Under the pieces are notes generated by a model that saw only the letters and a program-made list of their open reading frames with translations, had not been told where the DNA came from and ran no database searches. A stretch of DNA of 64,000 nucleotides. Source: Monoplex corrugatus (lineage: Eukaryota > Mollusca > Gastropoda > Littorinimorpha > Ranellidae). Positions within the stretch are counted from its first letter, which is position 1, and every line of letters starts with the position of its first letter. Location: positions 75,682,135 to 75,746,134 of the forward strand of contig CM060307.1 in the NCBI GenBank assembly GCA_030674185.1, given 5' to 3'. Shown piece after piece: positions 19,561 through 31,602 of this stretch. Position numbers and translations under genes: made by a program.

Positions 19561-19704
19561 TCTAAGGTGCCAAAGGTCATGCACTCTCATCATTCACCAA
19601 AGCAATCACCAGCAATGACGATATCTCCAGGACACAAAGCACATGCAAACTGGGAGGGGGAGAAGGGTATATGACCTCTGACCCAAGCCACCATCCTCCC
19701 TATG

Positions 19705-19803
<99 letters not shown>

Positions 19804-19807
19804 ATGT

Positions 19808-19868
<61 letters not shown>
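19705..19868. repeat. (TC)n(AC)n compound microsatellite
   Basis: TC for 24 bp, then about 140 bp of AC with a CATACACATGTGTA interruption. Confidence 0.95.
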
Positions 19869-19872
<4 letters not shown>

Positions 19873-20019
19873 ACCCAAGTTGTCATTTTCTGTCATACAC
19901 ATATATTCTCTCTTATTTTCTTTTCTTTTTTTTCTTTTTTACCAAGACTTCAGAAAGGCAAGAAAGCTAATTGGGCCTCAAGGGTTAGGACCTGGTGAAT
20001 GAACCTATCTGTCCAATAA

Positions 20020-20275
20020 TTTTGTGCCAGGCAGCTGGGTGAAAGCCCTACTCTTCATGATTTTCAACTGCCAAGGGATCTTTTGTATGCACAGTCCAGA
20101 AGGCACACAGGTGTGACTTGTTTTTCATCCCCTTCTGAAGGACTGGACATTCAGTTCAATTTTCTAGTCAAACTGAGGAGAAAAGTTGAGGCCTGTATGG
20201 GAAATGAATCCTGGAACCTCGAGTTTAATTATTAGCAGGAAAACATCTTGACCATTTTGCTACTCTTCTCCCTTA
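20020..20275 (-). repeat. Degenerate tRNA-derived dispersed repeat
   Basis: The block runs GGCAGCTGGGTGAAAGC, AAGGGATCTTTTGTATGCACAG, CCCCTTCTGAAGGACTGGACATTCAG, then GGAAATGAATCCTGGAACCTCGAG..TTGACCATTTTGCTAC. The last part resembles a reversed tRNA (B box and acceptor side). It has no coding content. Family membership is inferred from pattern only. Confidence 0.45.
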
Positions 20276-20655
20276 TCTAGTCTGCCTCTCACTGCTGTGT
20301 AAGATATATTGATTGTGCAGCAGGAGATGGGAAATGGAATGTGTTTTGTTGAATTATTGAAAATATGAATCTTTACATAAATATGCTCTTACTGGTTGTC
20401 ATTTGATATCAAGATCTATTATATAACATGAAATCAATTGGTCCCTATTATGGTGGTTGTTTGAGTATGATAAGGTAGGGTAATCATTTGATGATGATTA
20501 TGTTAAAATTGCATTGCTGGATGCTGGGGAGAAATCTATATTATAATATACTATGTTTACCTGCAGAATCTGTTGTTAGAAGCTGGCTGCATTCTCTTGC
20601 AGAATGAGGAAACAACTTCCATGTTGTAATTTTGTAATGTTTTTTTAATTTCAAG

Positions 20656-20753
20656 TGCAAGTCGCTTACGGAAGGTTCAGAGCCTTCTTGAGGGAGAAGG
20701 CACTGATGGGGGGAAGAAGTCATCAGGAATTGATGCCATCCTCTGTGTTTCAG
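20656..20753 (+). CDS. DNAAF9: DNAAF9 exon 2 (residues 26-59)
   Basis: The acceptor is TTAATTTCAAG and the donor TCAG|GTATAT. It completes AG|T and encodes SASRLRKVQSLLEGEG then a GGKKSSGIDAILCVSG segment, leaving G (phase 1). The DAILCVSG|GID join with exon 3 matches the family phrase in which a hydrophobic strand leads into GID-RYNEGC. Confidence 0.85.
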
Positions 20754-20798
20754 GTATATTGAAGATGTAACATTCAGAATGTTAGATTTTATTTTTCA

Positions 20799-20800
<2 letters not shown>

Positions 20801-20857
<57 letters not shown>

Positions 20858-20872
20858 GTGTGTGTATGTGTA

Positions 20873-20931
<59 letters not shown>
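20801..20931. repeat. (TG)n(AG)n microsatellite
   Basis: About 120 bp of TG with a TGTATGTGTATGTGTTTG interruption, ending in a short AG run, in DNAAF9 intron 2. Confidence 0.95.
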
Positions 20932-20933
<2 letters not shown>

Positions 20934-21340
20934 AGAATCTGGTTATTATGTATTTTGTAGCACTTGGCTTGTTACTTTCTGTGTTTGTGAAGTAAGCAAT
21001 AATGATATATTAGGGAACTTGCATATCCATCATGTGCTTGTAGTTCCGTTCAGTGCTGAAATCACAAAAACAAGTGATCATTGAAGATTTTCTGAATTGA
21101 AACTAAAAGAGCCAGTACATGGTACTAATATATTGATTTAGTTTTAACCATTATCAATCCTTTTGACACCATGTGATCTGTTTATTTATCTTCACTATTT
21201 ACAGTATTAGGCATGTATTTTTTGGACATGGTTACCATTGTGATTTTTGTCAACAATGATGTATGCCTATATTACCCTAACTTAGCTTCTGTGACTATGA
21301 CAAAACAGTAGCAGAGTCATGATGTCTGAAAAATTTAAAA

Positions 21341-21384
21341 GCACCACCACCACCACCACCACCACCACCACCACCACCACCACC
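21341..21384. repeat. (CAC)n trinucleotide repeat
   Basis: About 14 CAC units followed by ATC/ACC/AAC variants. Confidence 0.9.
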
Positions 21385-21609
21385 ATCATCACCACCACCA
21401 ACAACAACATCAGCAACTACAAAAAGTCAGAATGTGCTGTACCGAAACATCTTATATAACATCTTATAGCTAAATTACTATGAAGTAACTGAGGATAAAG
21501 TGACATTAGCCGCAGTTTCTGTCAAGTTTATTGGAGAGAGGATTTTTTGTGATCAGCTTAGCTTTATAAACACAGACATGCATGCAGCACACATGTGCAT
21601 GTGCGTGCA

Positions 21610-21780
21610 CCCTCACCCACACCCACACCACACACACACACACACACACCCACACACCCACACACACCCACACACCCACACCCCACATCCACACACACCC
21701 ACATGCACCCCCCCCCCCCCCCCCGTGCATCCCCCACCCCCACCCCTACATACCACACATACACACACGCTCTCACATAT
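21610..21780. repeat. CA/CACC array with poly-C run
   Basis: CACACC units surround a run of 16 C at about 21709-21724. Confidence 0.9.
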
Positions 21781-21862
21781 ACAAGGCTCTTGTAAAGGCT
21801 TTTCAAATACTCGATAGAATTTACATATGAGAAAGATTGTAACATTTCCACTTTCTTTTCAG

Positions 21863-21953
21863 GAATTGATGGGCGTTACAATGAAGGCTGTTATGAGCTT
21901 ATCAACTACCTTCTGTTTGGATTCTTTGATGTCAGAAAAGCTGAACTGGAAAG
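21863..21953 (+). CDS. DNAAF9: DNAAF9 exon 3 (residues 59-89)
   Basis: The acceptor is CTTTCTTTTCAG and the donor GAAAG|GTTTGT. It encodes GIDGRYNEGCYELINYLLFG then FFDVRKAELE, one of the most conserved stretches of the family. It ends in phase 2. Confidence 0.92.
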
Positions 21954-22664
21954 GTTTGTGATTTATCTTTTTCAGTCATTTTGTAATGCACTGTTGCTTT
22001 ACTTTTGAGACCAATGCCAGCATTTCTTATTGCTTAAATAATTTTTTGAAAAAAAGTCTACGCATAAGCACATTTTGTGTGTTCATACTTTAAATTGTAG
22101 AAAATTTTATCAGCTGCCATGGTATTGAAAATTTACATCAGGCTCATTATTATTGGTATTGAGATTAACTGATATTCAGCATTTGCATTTGTATTCAATA
22201 TTGAACATTTTTATGAGTTTTGAATGGGATGAATGCATAAAGATAAGCATAAAATGTGATGTAAATTTCAATTTCAATATCAAATTGCACATTTTATAAA
22301 CCAGTAGGCCTACTTGGAGTTTTGTATTTTGTAAAAATATCAGAAGAATGGGAATTTGTTATGATGAATGTGGCCTCTGTTTATAAAATGGATATGAATC
22401 TTCAAGCTGGGATTAAAGAAATAGTTTTCCTATCATAATAACAAGGAAAATATCTGTCTGTCTTGCAAGCACAATTGTTTTTAGCCCTGTGACAGTTTTT
22501 CTGCATGTACATGAGGATTTCATCAGAGGGAATGAGAAGTCTTCTTTTTCACCTTGAAAAGTCTTTATCTTGCTTCCAGTTATGTAATTATTTTCCCCCT
22601 CATGTTGGCCAATTTGTATTCAACTACTGTGTTTAATTGTTCTGCTTTGCAAGTTGCTTGTATA

Positions 22665-22800
22665 AACAAACAAAGAAACAAAGAAACAAAGAAACAAAGA
22701 AACAAACAAACAAACAAACAAACAAATTCAAGAAAGGAAGGAAGAAAGAAAGAAAAAAACAAAACAAAAACAAAACCCCAAACAAACAAACAGGCAAACT
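22665..22800. repeat. (AAAC)n/(AAAG)n tetranucleotide array
   Basis: Imperfect AAAC, GAAA and GAAGG units in DNAAF9 intron 3. Confidence 0.85.
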
Positions 22801-22901
22801 CTCAAAAGACAAGCAAAACCCAACCAACCAGTTGCTCATTCCTGACACTCTGTACTCCTCCTCCCTTTTCTTTGTGAAAAAAACTTATTTCCTTGTTTCA
22901 G

Positions 22902-22930
22902 ATCTGGATTTCCTGAAGAAGTCATTGATG
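22902..22930 (+). CDS. DNAAF9: DNAAF9 exon 4, 29-nt microexon (residues 89-99)
   Basis: The acceptor is TTCCTTGTTTCAG and the donor GATG|GTGAGT. It encodes R/SGFPEEVID/D, matching the GF-EEV-DD motif of the family. It is needed to keep phase between exons 3 (phase 2) and 5 (phase 1). Confidence 0.88.
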
Positions 22931-23094
22931 GTGAGTACGTTTTATTGGTGCTTGTTTGTGTTTTTTTTTCTTTTTAGATGTCTTTCAATATTTACTGTTG
23001 CACAGTCTCTGTTACCAAATTATGATTACATAAGATAAGAGCTTACAACCAGCAAACTGACTAAATGACTAATAGTCCTGTCGTATAACCACCC

Positions 23095-23258
23095 AGCCAA
23101 CCAAATAAGCAAGCGAGCAGGCAGGTGAGTAAGCAAGCATGCAGGCATACAGGCACACAGGCATGCAGGCATACAGGCAGACATGCATGGAGGCATGTTG
23201 GCATACATGGAGGCATGTAGGCATGCAGGCAGGCAAGCAAGCAAGCATGCAAGCAAGC

Positions 23259-23316
<58 letters not shown>
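23095..23316. repeat. (GCAA)n/(GCAG)n tetranucleotide array
   Basis: GCAG-GCAT variants (23095-23230) merge into nearly pure AAGC repeats (23230-23314), in DNAAF9 intron 4. Confidence 0.92.
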
Positions 23317-23878
23317 ATCAATTGACCGGTTAATGGAATCAAGCAGTCCCCCTCTCCACCCATCCAGTCCAAAGGTATCCTAGATTGATTGATGGTCAGA
23401 ATCAAAATGATGATCCACATACAGAAAAAAACATGCTGACAGAGTTGATTCATTGTTCTACATCTACTTTCAGCAGTGTACGAGTTCATCATTTAATACC
23501 AAATTCTCATACAGAATTAACACTGAAATTCTTCTTCTTCTTCTTCTGCGTTCGCAGACACTGAAATGTCTGGTACGATTGCACAAAAGGCAATCCATAT
23601 GATTCAAGTTATGTTGGCACTCAGAGAAATGAATTCAGCTCAACTTTTCAATCACAATAGTTGATGCCCTTTTGGCTGCTCACTGTACCCTCTGTTTAAC
23701 ATACAGTTTGTAAGATTTTAAATTACATGTTGTAAAATGGTATGAACGTCTGTTAAACTTCTGTAGACATGGTTGCATAGATATGTGATACATGATACAT
23801 AGTTTTTGAAAATTAATCTTTTCCTGCAGGAAGCTGATGGATAGATTTACGATGTGAAGGGATTAACTTTGGTTTCAG

Positions 23879-24003
23879 ATCTTATGTTGGTGATCCGCAA
23901 AACTCGAGTGGATGTCTGTTGTAATCCCATCAACTGGCATTACTTTCTGCCCTATGTCAGCCATTGGACCAATGTCTCTTTCCATTGTCTGCAAGAAGAA
24001 GAG
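23879..24003 (+). CDS. DNAAF9: DNAAF9 exon 5 (residues 99-140)
   Basis: The acceptor is GGTTTCAG and the donor GAAGAGG|TATAGT (EEE|GTATAG). It encodes DLMLVIRKTRVDVCCNPINW then HYFLPYVSHWTNVSFHCLQ and EEE. The CNP-N--Y-LPYV-HW phrase is diagnostic. An earlier possible acceptor (TTCCTGCAG, 23829) would bring a stop codon at once and is rejected. Confidence 0.92.
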
Positions 24004-24074
24004 GTATAGTATAGTTTATGGATCATAGTTCGTTTTGTCTTTGTTTTAATGATGTACATATACATGGGGAATGC

Positions 24075-24147
24075 TGTTCTGTGTGTGTTGTGTGTTTATG
24101 TATATGTGTGTTTGTGTGTATGTTTGTGTATTTGTATGTGTGTGTGC

Positions 24148-24236
<89 letters not shown>
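24075..24236. repeat. (TG)n microsatellite
   Basis: It starts as TGTTTGTGTATG variants and becomes nearly pure TG with one GG interruption. Confidence 0.95.
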
Positions 24237-24241
<5 letters not shown>

Positions 24242-24477
24242 TCCACTAAAGTACAATATAATTGTGTGGTCTTGTAATTTTTTTGTTCATTATATTCCTT
24301 CCTTTGCAGATGCAGAGCAAAATGTCATAATGAAGTGTGAGTTGATTTATCCTAATGACATAATCTCAAAACAAAGTAATATGAATAGAATTAAAACGAA
24401 TTAATTTGTTTTATAGAGTTGTTTGATATTGGTTCCTAACTGCCATTGTTGTTCCAAAGCAATTATCAATTTTATAT

Positions 24478-24595
24478 GCTCCTTAGTTAAAGCATTCAAC
24501 TTGCTGTCACTTATTATCATACTTCATAGGATTTATCTGCTCCTTAGTTAAAGCATTCAACTTGCTGTCACTTTTTATCATACTTCATAGGATAA
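24478..24595 (+). repeat. 58-bp tandem duplication
   Basis: CTCCTTAGTTAAAGCATTCA..TTGCTGTCACTT..TATCATACTTCATAGGA occurs twice back to back with one or two differences, in DNAAF9 intron 5. Confidence 0.9.
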
Positions 24596-25020
24596 TCATA
24601 AATCAGATGTTCTCTTTTTAATGAAAATATTGATTTGACATTTTGAACTGTTTTATTTGATAACTCACACTTCAGTATATGGCATTTTGCTCAGCATCTG
24701 CAAAGCAAGGAATATGATGAACAAAAAAATTACAAGACCACATAGACTGATATAATATGCATATGATCTATTACCAGTTATTGTTTATGGTCAAAGAAGT
24801 TTGGAGTTTGTTCAAGAGGGAATCATCACTTTCGCACAATCTCATGTGCGCTGCACCAAAATCTACTCACATTTATCTGGCAGACTCCTTGAGCTTGTGC
24901 AAAACCTTATGCACTGGCAAGTTCTTGGAATGGGGTGGGGGTAGAGGTGGGGTGGGGGTCAGGGTGAAGGGGAGGAGGGACCTCTGAAACACCAAGCTGA
25001 CATCATCAGACCACCAGAAT

Positions 25021-25100
25021 GTTGGAAACATTAAGATGGGCAGTGAATAGGCCAGTTTTATATGTTGCAGGTTAGGACTGAACTTTTGGTTTTATCTCAA
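25021..25100. repeat. Fragment of the tRNA-derived repeat seen at 14.2 kb
   Basis: ACATTAAGATGGGCAGTGAA..GGCCAGTTTTATATG..AGGTTAGGACTGAAC parallels 14208-14262. Confidence 0.55.
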
Positions 25101-25167
25101 TATAACCAGACTGTTTATACTTGCTTTTTTCCTTTTTTGGTTTGATCATTAACATTCTTCATTCCAG

Positions 25168-25285
25168 TATGATCTAGAAAGTGATGAAGGTGCAGAAATG
25201 GCAGAGGAGTTCAAAGTTCACTCACTGATTGCAATGACCAGAGGATGTCATCGGATTGGTATTCCCTACTATGGCATGTCAATTG
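25168..25285 (+). CDS. DNAAF9: DNAAF9 exon 6 (residues 141-180)
   Basis: The acceptor is CTTCATTCCAG and the donor ATTG|GTCAGT. It encodes YDLESDEGAEMAEEFKVHSL then IAMTRGCHRIGIPYYGMSI. The AEEFK and C-RIGIPY phrases match the family. It ends in phase 1. Confidence 0.9.
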
Positions 25286-25684
25286 GTCAGTAACATGCTG
25301 AAACTGTTGAGTTTTTAATCGTCTGTAAATAGTGTGGTGCGTTGAGAGTATGTATGTGTGTGGATTGTTACTGAGTCTGTCACTATGCAGACTCTTTGTT
25401 TTTGTAGTATTGGCTTTATGATCTCTTTTTCTTTATTTTCTTATATGAAAACTCAGTTATGTCAGGCTGTTTTCCTAGATTTTACAACATTTTAAGCTTT
25501 ATATTTCTTTTTCAAAATTTTTTCATTTCCCTTCTATGGGTGCTCTGTCAATTGTTTATTTGCCTTTTCATGCATTGAAAGGCAGGGTTACATATTTTTC
25601 AGTTGCTTTTTTTTTTTCTTATGATTTTCTTTTTCTCACCCGTTGGCACCAAGAAACATCAGTTTTAATGAGTTCTTCACACTA

Positions 25685-25914
<230 letters not shown>

Positions 25915-26099
25915 ATCATTGCTTTCTTTGGGAGATCATGTTGGACCTTTATATGAATTGATTGTCCCTTGTTTTGAGATCATACTGAATTGTCTTGTGA
26001 AGACGAAGAATTCGTTATTATAATCTGTTTTGCTCTCTCTTCTCCTCGCATTGTGTTGTATTGTTTTGTATTTATCTATAGCATATATTATTGTTTTGT

Positions 26100-26590
26100 A
26101 CTAAAGTGTTGTATTCGGGTGACGTGTCTGTGCATGTCTCATGTGTTGTATTGTTTTGTATTTAATTGTATCATATCATGTTGTTTTGTACTGCAGTGTA
26201 TTGTATTCTGGTGATGTGTCTGTGCATGTCTCATGTTTTGTTTTGTGTTTACTATATCATATCATATTGTTTTGTACTGTAGTGTATTATATTCTGGTGA
26301 TGTGTCTGTGCGTGTCTCATGTATTGTTTTATATTGTAGGCCTACTATATCATATCATATTGTTTTGAACTGTAGTGAAATGTATTTGGTGATGTGTCTG
26401 TGCATGTCTCATGTATTGTTTTATATTGTAGGCCTACTATATCATATCATATTGTTTTGAACTGTAGTGAAATGTATTCTGGTGATGTGTCTGTGCATGT
26501 CTCATGTATTGTTTTATATTGTACTATATCATATCATATTGTTTTGTACTGTAGTGTATTGTATTCTGGTGATGTGTCTGTGCATGTCTC
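26100..26590 (+). repeat. Minisatellite, ~84-95-bp unit, about 5.5 copies
   Basis: The unit contains GGTGATGTGTCTGTGCATGT, CTCATGTATTGTTTTATATTG and ATATCATATCATATTGTTTTG. Units start near 26115, 26209, 26295, 26388, 26479 and 26568. A GTAGGCCTAC insert is present in two of them. Confidence 0.9.
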
Positions 26591-27069
26591 ACAAGTCTGT
26601 GGCAAAGACAGACCTGTCATCACACCTATTGTCTGGTCTTGTGGGGTTGACTTTCAGATGTGGTTTTTTTTTTACTGCTACTATCATGTTTAATGCTTCA
26701 CAGTCAGTCAAGCTGTCACAGACACATTGTTGATATCATTTAGTTACAGACAGCAATGGGATGGAATAGATGTTATGTAGCCTTTATTAAGATCAAACCT
26801 GGGTGGATGGAACTTGTTAGCACTGTCAAGGTGGTCCATCTAGAAGAGGGACAAATCTTTATATCAAACCCATGAAGTACCTCAGCCTTGGATAAATGCC
26901 TCTGTGTCTGCTATGAAGGGGCCTGAGGCTTGGAGAGATATTCTGAACAACAAAAGCTATTCCTGTTGAGGCTGTTTTTTCCACGGCAGTCACAGCCCCT
27001 GTGGAACTATGAGTGTCAGTAGGCGAGAGAGGAGAGATGATCATATGACCCCCTCTAATCACATGTGAA

Positions 27070-27271
27070 CAGTGCAAAACAGCTCTTGTTCAACAGAAGA
27101 GGGACTGGCAGAAGCACCCAAGACCACAGGGCTCCTTCATGTGCAGCGCCTGTGCAAAAACATGTGTGTCCAGCATCGGCCTTTATCCTACATCAAGACC
27201 CAACTCAGGCCATGAGGACCCAGTGTCTGTTAGATTGGCAGGGGAGTCTGTCATCATCATCATCATCATTG

Positions 27272-27364
<93 letters not shown>
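27070..27364 (+). repeat. LINE 3' tail with zinc-finger remnant and (TCA)n tail
   Basis: 27135-27225 encodes CSACAKTCVSSIGLYP, the CxxC finger and R/SIGLY phrase that closes the LINE family seen at 51.9 kb (FTCSNCNRTCRSRIGLY). It runs directly into about 110 bp of TCA repeats, the simple-repeat tail of the insertion. Confidence 0.7.
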
Positions 27365-27507
27365 GTCATTATCCTCCTCCTCCTCCTTCTTATCACCACA
27401 TAGCATTTATATTATTCACTATGATTCTGCATTACATGTGAATGAAATAAAGAAATAATGTAAACATTTTATCAAACCCAAGTGAAAAGTGTTGTTTAAC
27501 TGTGCAG

Positions 27508-27589
27508 GTTCAGCTGAACAGAAGTTTGACAAGATGCTGATTGAAAAGTGGCCTGTAATACAAGCATTTGCATTAGAAGATTTTGGAGG
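27508..27589 (+). CDS. DNAAF9: DNAAF9 exon 7 (residues 180-207)
   Basis: The acceptor is TTAACTGTGCAG and the donor GGAGG|GTAAGC. It encodes GSAEQKFDKMLIEKWPVIQA then FALEDFGG. EKWPI/VVQAFALE is a family signature. It ends in phase 2. Confidence 0.92.
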
Positions 27590-29392
27590 GTAAGCTATAA
27601 TATTCATGCAGATAAATCATGAATTAATGATTTGTACGTTTATCTGTGTGGTATTATGTTTATGATAAAACTTTTATCTAATTACCCTTCTGTATGGCAT
27701 ATATGACAATAGTATATTATCTGATGAGTTTAGCTTGACATAAATTTATCACTTGATCTTTTTTATTTTGTAAAATGAGACATATTTTGTACTTTATTGA
27801 TTACTAGTATTTTGTCAGCTTACTGGTGTACTGATAAAAAAAAAGTCTCTCTGATGTCAAGTAACAATGACAGCATTCATACTAATAATGATTATGCCAA
27901 TAATCACATCAAAAATGAAAATCTAAAAATGATATTCTGCATTATGCATTATATTTAAAACAGAAAACTACAGCAGTTAAAAATACTGTAGAGTTGACCC
28001 TGACACTACCTCCCCCACCATAAAAAAAAGTTTTGATTGTAGTTGCATCAGAAATAGAATAATGACAGTGAACCAGTAGCCCTCTTATCCATAGCTCTTT
28101 TTTTTGTAAAACTTCTTACAACTTGCATGCGCCCACTGTTAACATCTTGGTTTTGTACACTACAGGCACATGTGCATGCTGAGCATTTAGAGATGCAGTG
28201 TTCAGACAATTGTTATGAGTAATTGGGTGTGCAGTGTGTATAACATGCAGAAGAAGACAGGTAAAGAGTTTTACATTTGGCCAGACACTGCACAGGTGTA
28301 GCTTCATGGAATTATAAGTTTTAAGACACTTTTGCCAGTCATGGTTTTATCTTACCAATAGTATTATGGTAGTATGTAATATTCTTATACCATAATAAAT
28401 GTTTTCATCATGGGGGAATGAAGTTTTGTGCAGCTGGAAAACTCTGAAGCAGTATCTGCAGGATAAACAGATAATCTTTACCCTCATGTCTTATGAATTT
28501 TTATGATTATGGCTCAGATACTGCACACTAGGCAGGGGAAATAATTGCAGCTGTATATAGCAGCTTTTATCGGATAAGAGTCGCTTCCCCTCGTTAAATC
28601 CTGTTGCCAGTTTTCCTTTGAGGAATTTTCTTGTTATGTGTTGAAGTTTTAGAAATTGTATTTACTTTTTCTGACAGGACATTGTATCACATCATATAGG
28701 CAAGGAAAAGGTTATGGGTGCAACGACAGTGACTACATTTTTCAAAGAACAGTACAAAGTACACTTCATGAACGTCAGTCATTTTGCACGTGACAGCTTA
28801 TCCAGTGTTTCAGTTTGTTTTTCTTCAATGTGTGTATGCATGACGTTTTCCCACATTGTGCAAGAGGTATGTTACTGCATATTCTGTCTGCAGTGGTAAG
28901 CATGCTGGGTGTTTTCATGTTTCCATTAGCCACCGAGACACTGACATGACTTAAAGATCTTTAACGTGCATAATTGATGTTCTGTGTGCATATACGCACA
29001 AAGGGTTTTAGGCGCTAATGCGTCTGCACACATGTTGAGCTTAGAGATATTAAAAATCTGCGTTGTTTACCCACCAGGTAGGAGGACCCAGGCATGATCA
29101 AACCACAGACCTTCTGACTGGAAGTCTGATGTCTTATCCTCATGATTACTGTGGCCTTCAATCTAATTTGTTTGCTGACTTGTGTAGTGATACGTGAGGT
29201 TGTTTTAAAGTGCGTAAGATAAACTAGTAAAACTTAATGAAGCTCCATTTTTTTTAGGGGTATTGGTTTTAGTTTCTTAGTATTGGTCTAGTGTGGCAGT
29301 GGTGATGATTGTGAGATTTTATGAGTTTTGTTTGTTGTTGGTTGTGGTTATGATTGCTTTGATTTAACTGACTGTGTTTGTGGTGTGTGCAG
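27590..29392 (+). other. DNAAF9 intron 7
   Basis: It contains no visible exon. Apart from the dispersed repeat at 28895-29165, it is unique AT-rich sequence. Confidence 0.65.
28895..29165. repeat. Best-preserved copy of the tRNA-derived dispersed repeat
   Basis: It runs GCTGGGTGTTTTCATGTTTCC, CACTGACATGACTTAAAGATC, TTTAACGTGCATAATTGATG, GCATATACGCACAAAGGG, GGCGCTAATGCGTCTGCACA, TGTTTACCCACCAGG, then a tRNA-like end (CCCAGGCATGATCAAACC, AAGTCTGATGTCTTATCC). The last part reads as a degenerate tRNA on the minus strand. Confidence 0.65.
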
Positions 29393-29498
29393 GGGAGGGT
29401 TCTTCACCCTGAAATTTGAGGTGTCTGACATCAGCCCTTTGGTCCATCAACTGCATAGCTATCAGGATCCTGTTACCATTGAAATCCTTACCACTGAG
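29393..29498 (+). CDS. DNAAF9: DNAAF9 exon 8 (residues 207-242)
   Basis: The acceptor is TGGTGTGTGCAG and the donor ACTGAG|GTTTGC. It encodes GGGFFTLKFEVSDISPLVHQ then LHSYQDPVTIEILTTE. G-GFFT-K-E is conserved. It ends in phase 0. Confidence 0.92.
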
Positions 29499-29788
29499 GT
29501 TTGCATGCTTCTTTTTCTTCTGATTCCTTTCTAGACATTTCCACTGTGTACGGTGTGGAATAGGTTTGAGGTATCTATCCAGCATCCTGGATCTAGACCG
29601 TGGACATAGAAAGAGAGAGATCTATTATTTATTCTGTGATATGTGGTCATTATCTGCCTCTCTTTGGCAGTCTTCAGACAGTTGCATGCAGTGTGAAGGT
29701 CTTCATCATATGCTAGGCTCATCTGTGTGTAGTGACACATTTTTGTTCTCTCTCATATTTGAAACGATAATTCAGATCACTGTGTTCT

Positions 29789-30065
29789 TAACTGATTTTA
29801 CTGTTCAAACTCCAAAATACTGCAGTGTACTTAACTGATTTCACTGTACATACTCCAAAATAACACAATGTTCTTAACTGATTTCACTCTTCACACTCCA
29901 AAACACCACAGTGTACTGAACTGATTTCACTCTTCACACTCCAAAATAACACAGTGTACTTAACTGATTTCACTCTTCACTCTCCAAAATAACACAGTGT
30001 ACTGAACTGATTTCACTCTTCACACTCCAAAATAACACAGTGTACTTAACTGATTTCACTGTTTA
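29789..30065 (+). repeat. Minisatellite, 43-bp unit, about 6 copies
   Basis: The unit is AACTGATTTCACTCTTCACA then CTCCAAAATAACACAGTGTACTT, ending 12 bp before the next acceptor, in DNAAF9 intron 8. The last copy abuts the branch/pyrimidine region of exon 9. Confidence 0.92.
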
Positions 30066-30076
30066 TACATTTTCAG

Positions 30077-30135
30077 AATCTGCCCATGCTTGAGCGTCAG
30101 TGGAGGACTATGTCGGACTGTGTGACCATGGAAAT
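30077..30135 (+). CDS. DNAAF9: DNAAF9 exon 9 (residues 243-262)
   Basis: The acceptor is TACATTTTCAG and the donor GAAAT|GTGAGT. It encodes NLPMLERQWRTMSDCVTME. It fits the position of the family segment with an E-QW motif. It ends in phase 2. Confidence 0.85.
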
Positions 30136-30384
30136 GTGAGTCAACCGCTTGTGTGTGTTTTGTGTTTTCTGCCTTTTAGTTTGAATACTTAAAAAAATGA
30201 AAATAAAAAAAATAGGAATTAAAAAATTCTCTTCTTAGTTGCATTACATATTTAATTTCAGTTTGATTGCTTGTTAAGAAAACAAAACAAAACAAAACAT
30301 TAACGAAACAGAAAAAAAACAAAACAGCCTTTCTTTCTTTACTGCTCGAACCCCTTACATGCTTGCTTATAAACATTGAACATG

Positions 30385-30475
30385 CATGCACACACACACA
30401 CACACACACGCGCGCGCGCGTGCGCATACACGCACGCACCACACACGCACACACACACACACACACACGTTTTTG
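30385..30475. repeat. (CA)n/(CG)n microsatellite
   Basis: CA runs on both sides of CGCGCGCGCGTGCGC. Confidence 0.92.
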
Positions 30476-30820
30476 TGTGTGTGCACACATTCCATTACCC
30501 CCTCCCCCATTACACAGACACACACACTCGCATACAGTGTTGCAAAAGTAATTGGAAATAGTTAAGTCATTAATTATGAGATTTTTATGATTGATTTGAT
30601 ATATGCATCTCAGCTAATGGTATACATGCATAGATAAGTGGTTTATAAATTGTATTTATCTAAAATATTAAATCTTTTTACTTTGGTTGAAAACTTTATG
30701 TTTTGAATTCATTTGTACAAATTGTTAAATGTATATAATTTACATCAATATGCGTTTGTGTGTGTGCATGCATGTCAATGTGCTTAAAACAAGTATGCTG
30801 ATTGTTTCTTTTTGGGGCAG

Positions 30821-30863
30821 CGGCAATAACAAGGGAGTTCTCACTCAAGACAGAATATCTGAG
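30821..30863 (+). CDS. DNAAF9: DNAAF9 exon 10, 43 nt (residues 262-276)
   Basis: The acceptor is TTTTTGGGGCAG and the donor TCTGAG|GTATGA. It encodes I/GNNKGVLTQDRISE, in phase with exons 9 and 11. Conservation is weak here, so the call rests mainly on splice sites and phase. Confidence 0.78.
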
Positions 30864-31159
30864 GTATGACTTTTTTTTGCAACTTTTTTTTTCTAGCTGT
30901 TTCATGGTATAATGTTTGACAACTGCCAGAGCTATAGCTACAATGGTATTTCATTAGTAGAAAAATCTTTTTATTTGTGTAGTGCTGTTGGTGAGTGGAA
31001 GTCAATATGGTATATGCTGAAGATGGAAACAGCAGATACAATTCTGTCATGATAGGGCATCCTCAAACATATACCAACCAAATACTTTCTATTTCTAGTA
31101 GGACATCATTTTGCTTGTTCAGTTGTTGTTGTTATTGTTTTCTTTGTGGGTGAGTATGT

Positions 31160-31207
31160 GTGTGCCTGTATTTTTATGTGTTAGTGTGTGAGTGTGAGTG
31201 TGAATGT

Positions 31208-31281
<74 letters not shown>

Positions 31282-31385
31282 TGTGTTTATGTATGTGTGC
31301 TTGTGTTTGTGCATGTGTGCATGTGTGTTTGTATGTGTGTGTATGTGGGTGTATGTGTGTGTATGTGGGTGTATGTGTGTGTACT
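31160..31385. repeat. (GT)n microsatellite with GTAT variants
   Basis: A pure GT core at about 31214-31280, then TGTATGTG variants to 31385. Confidence 0.95.
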
Positions 31386-31602
31386 TAATTGATTATTGAC
31401 CATGTGGATTGAATCAGGAAATTGATGTATGTTTCTTACACGATTTAAGCAGAATTGTTGAAATTGACATTTCACTGCCATGCTAGTTTAGGGTCTGAAT
31501 TATTTATTCGTAGGCAATCATGATTCTTTTTCATTCCTCTGAGCTTCCATTTTCCTTTAAAAATTTTCATAATTGATTACATTTGTATTTGATATCTTTC
31601 AG

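Larger units (their letters stand above)
17249..20655 (+). other. DNAAF9 intron 1
   Basis: The intron runs from GTAAGT to TTTTTTAATTTCAAG. It contains the repeats listed separately, and a direct repeat of GTTGAATTAAATTTG-GAAGAAATG near 17550-17602. No further exon was seen. Confidence 0.7.

Noticed and set aside
23829..23878. Earlier acceptor for DNAAF9 exon 5
   Set aside because: Its use gives an in-frame stop within three codons. The acceptor at 23878 restores the conserved protein.
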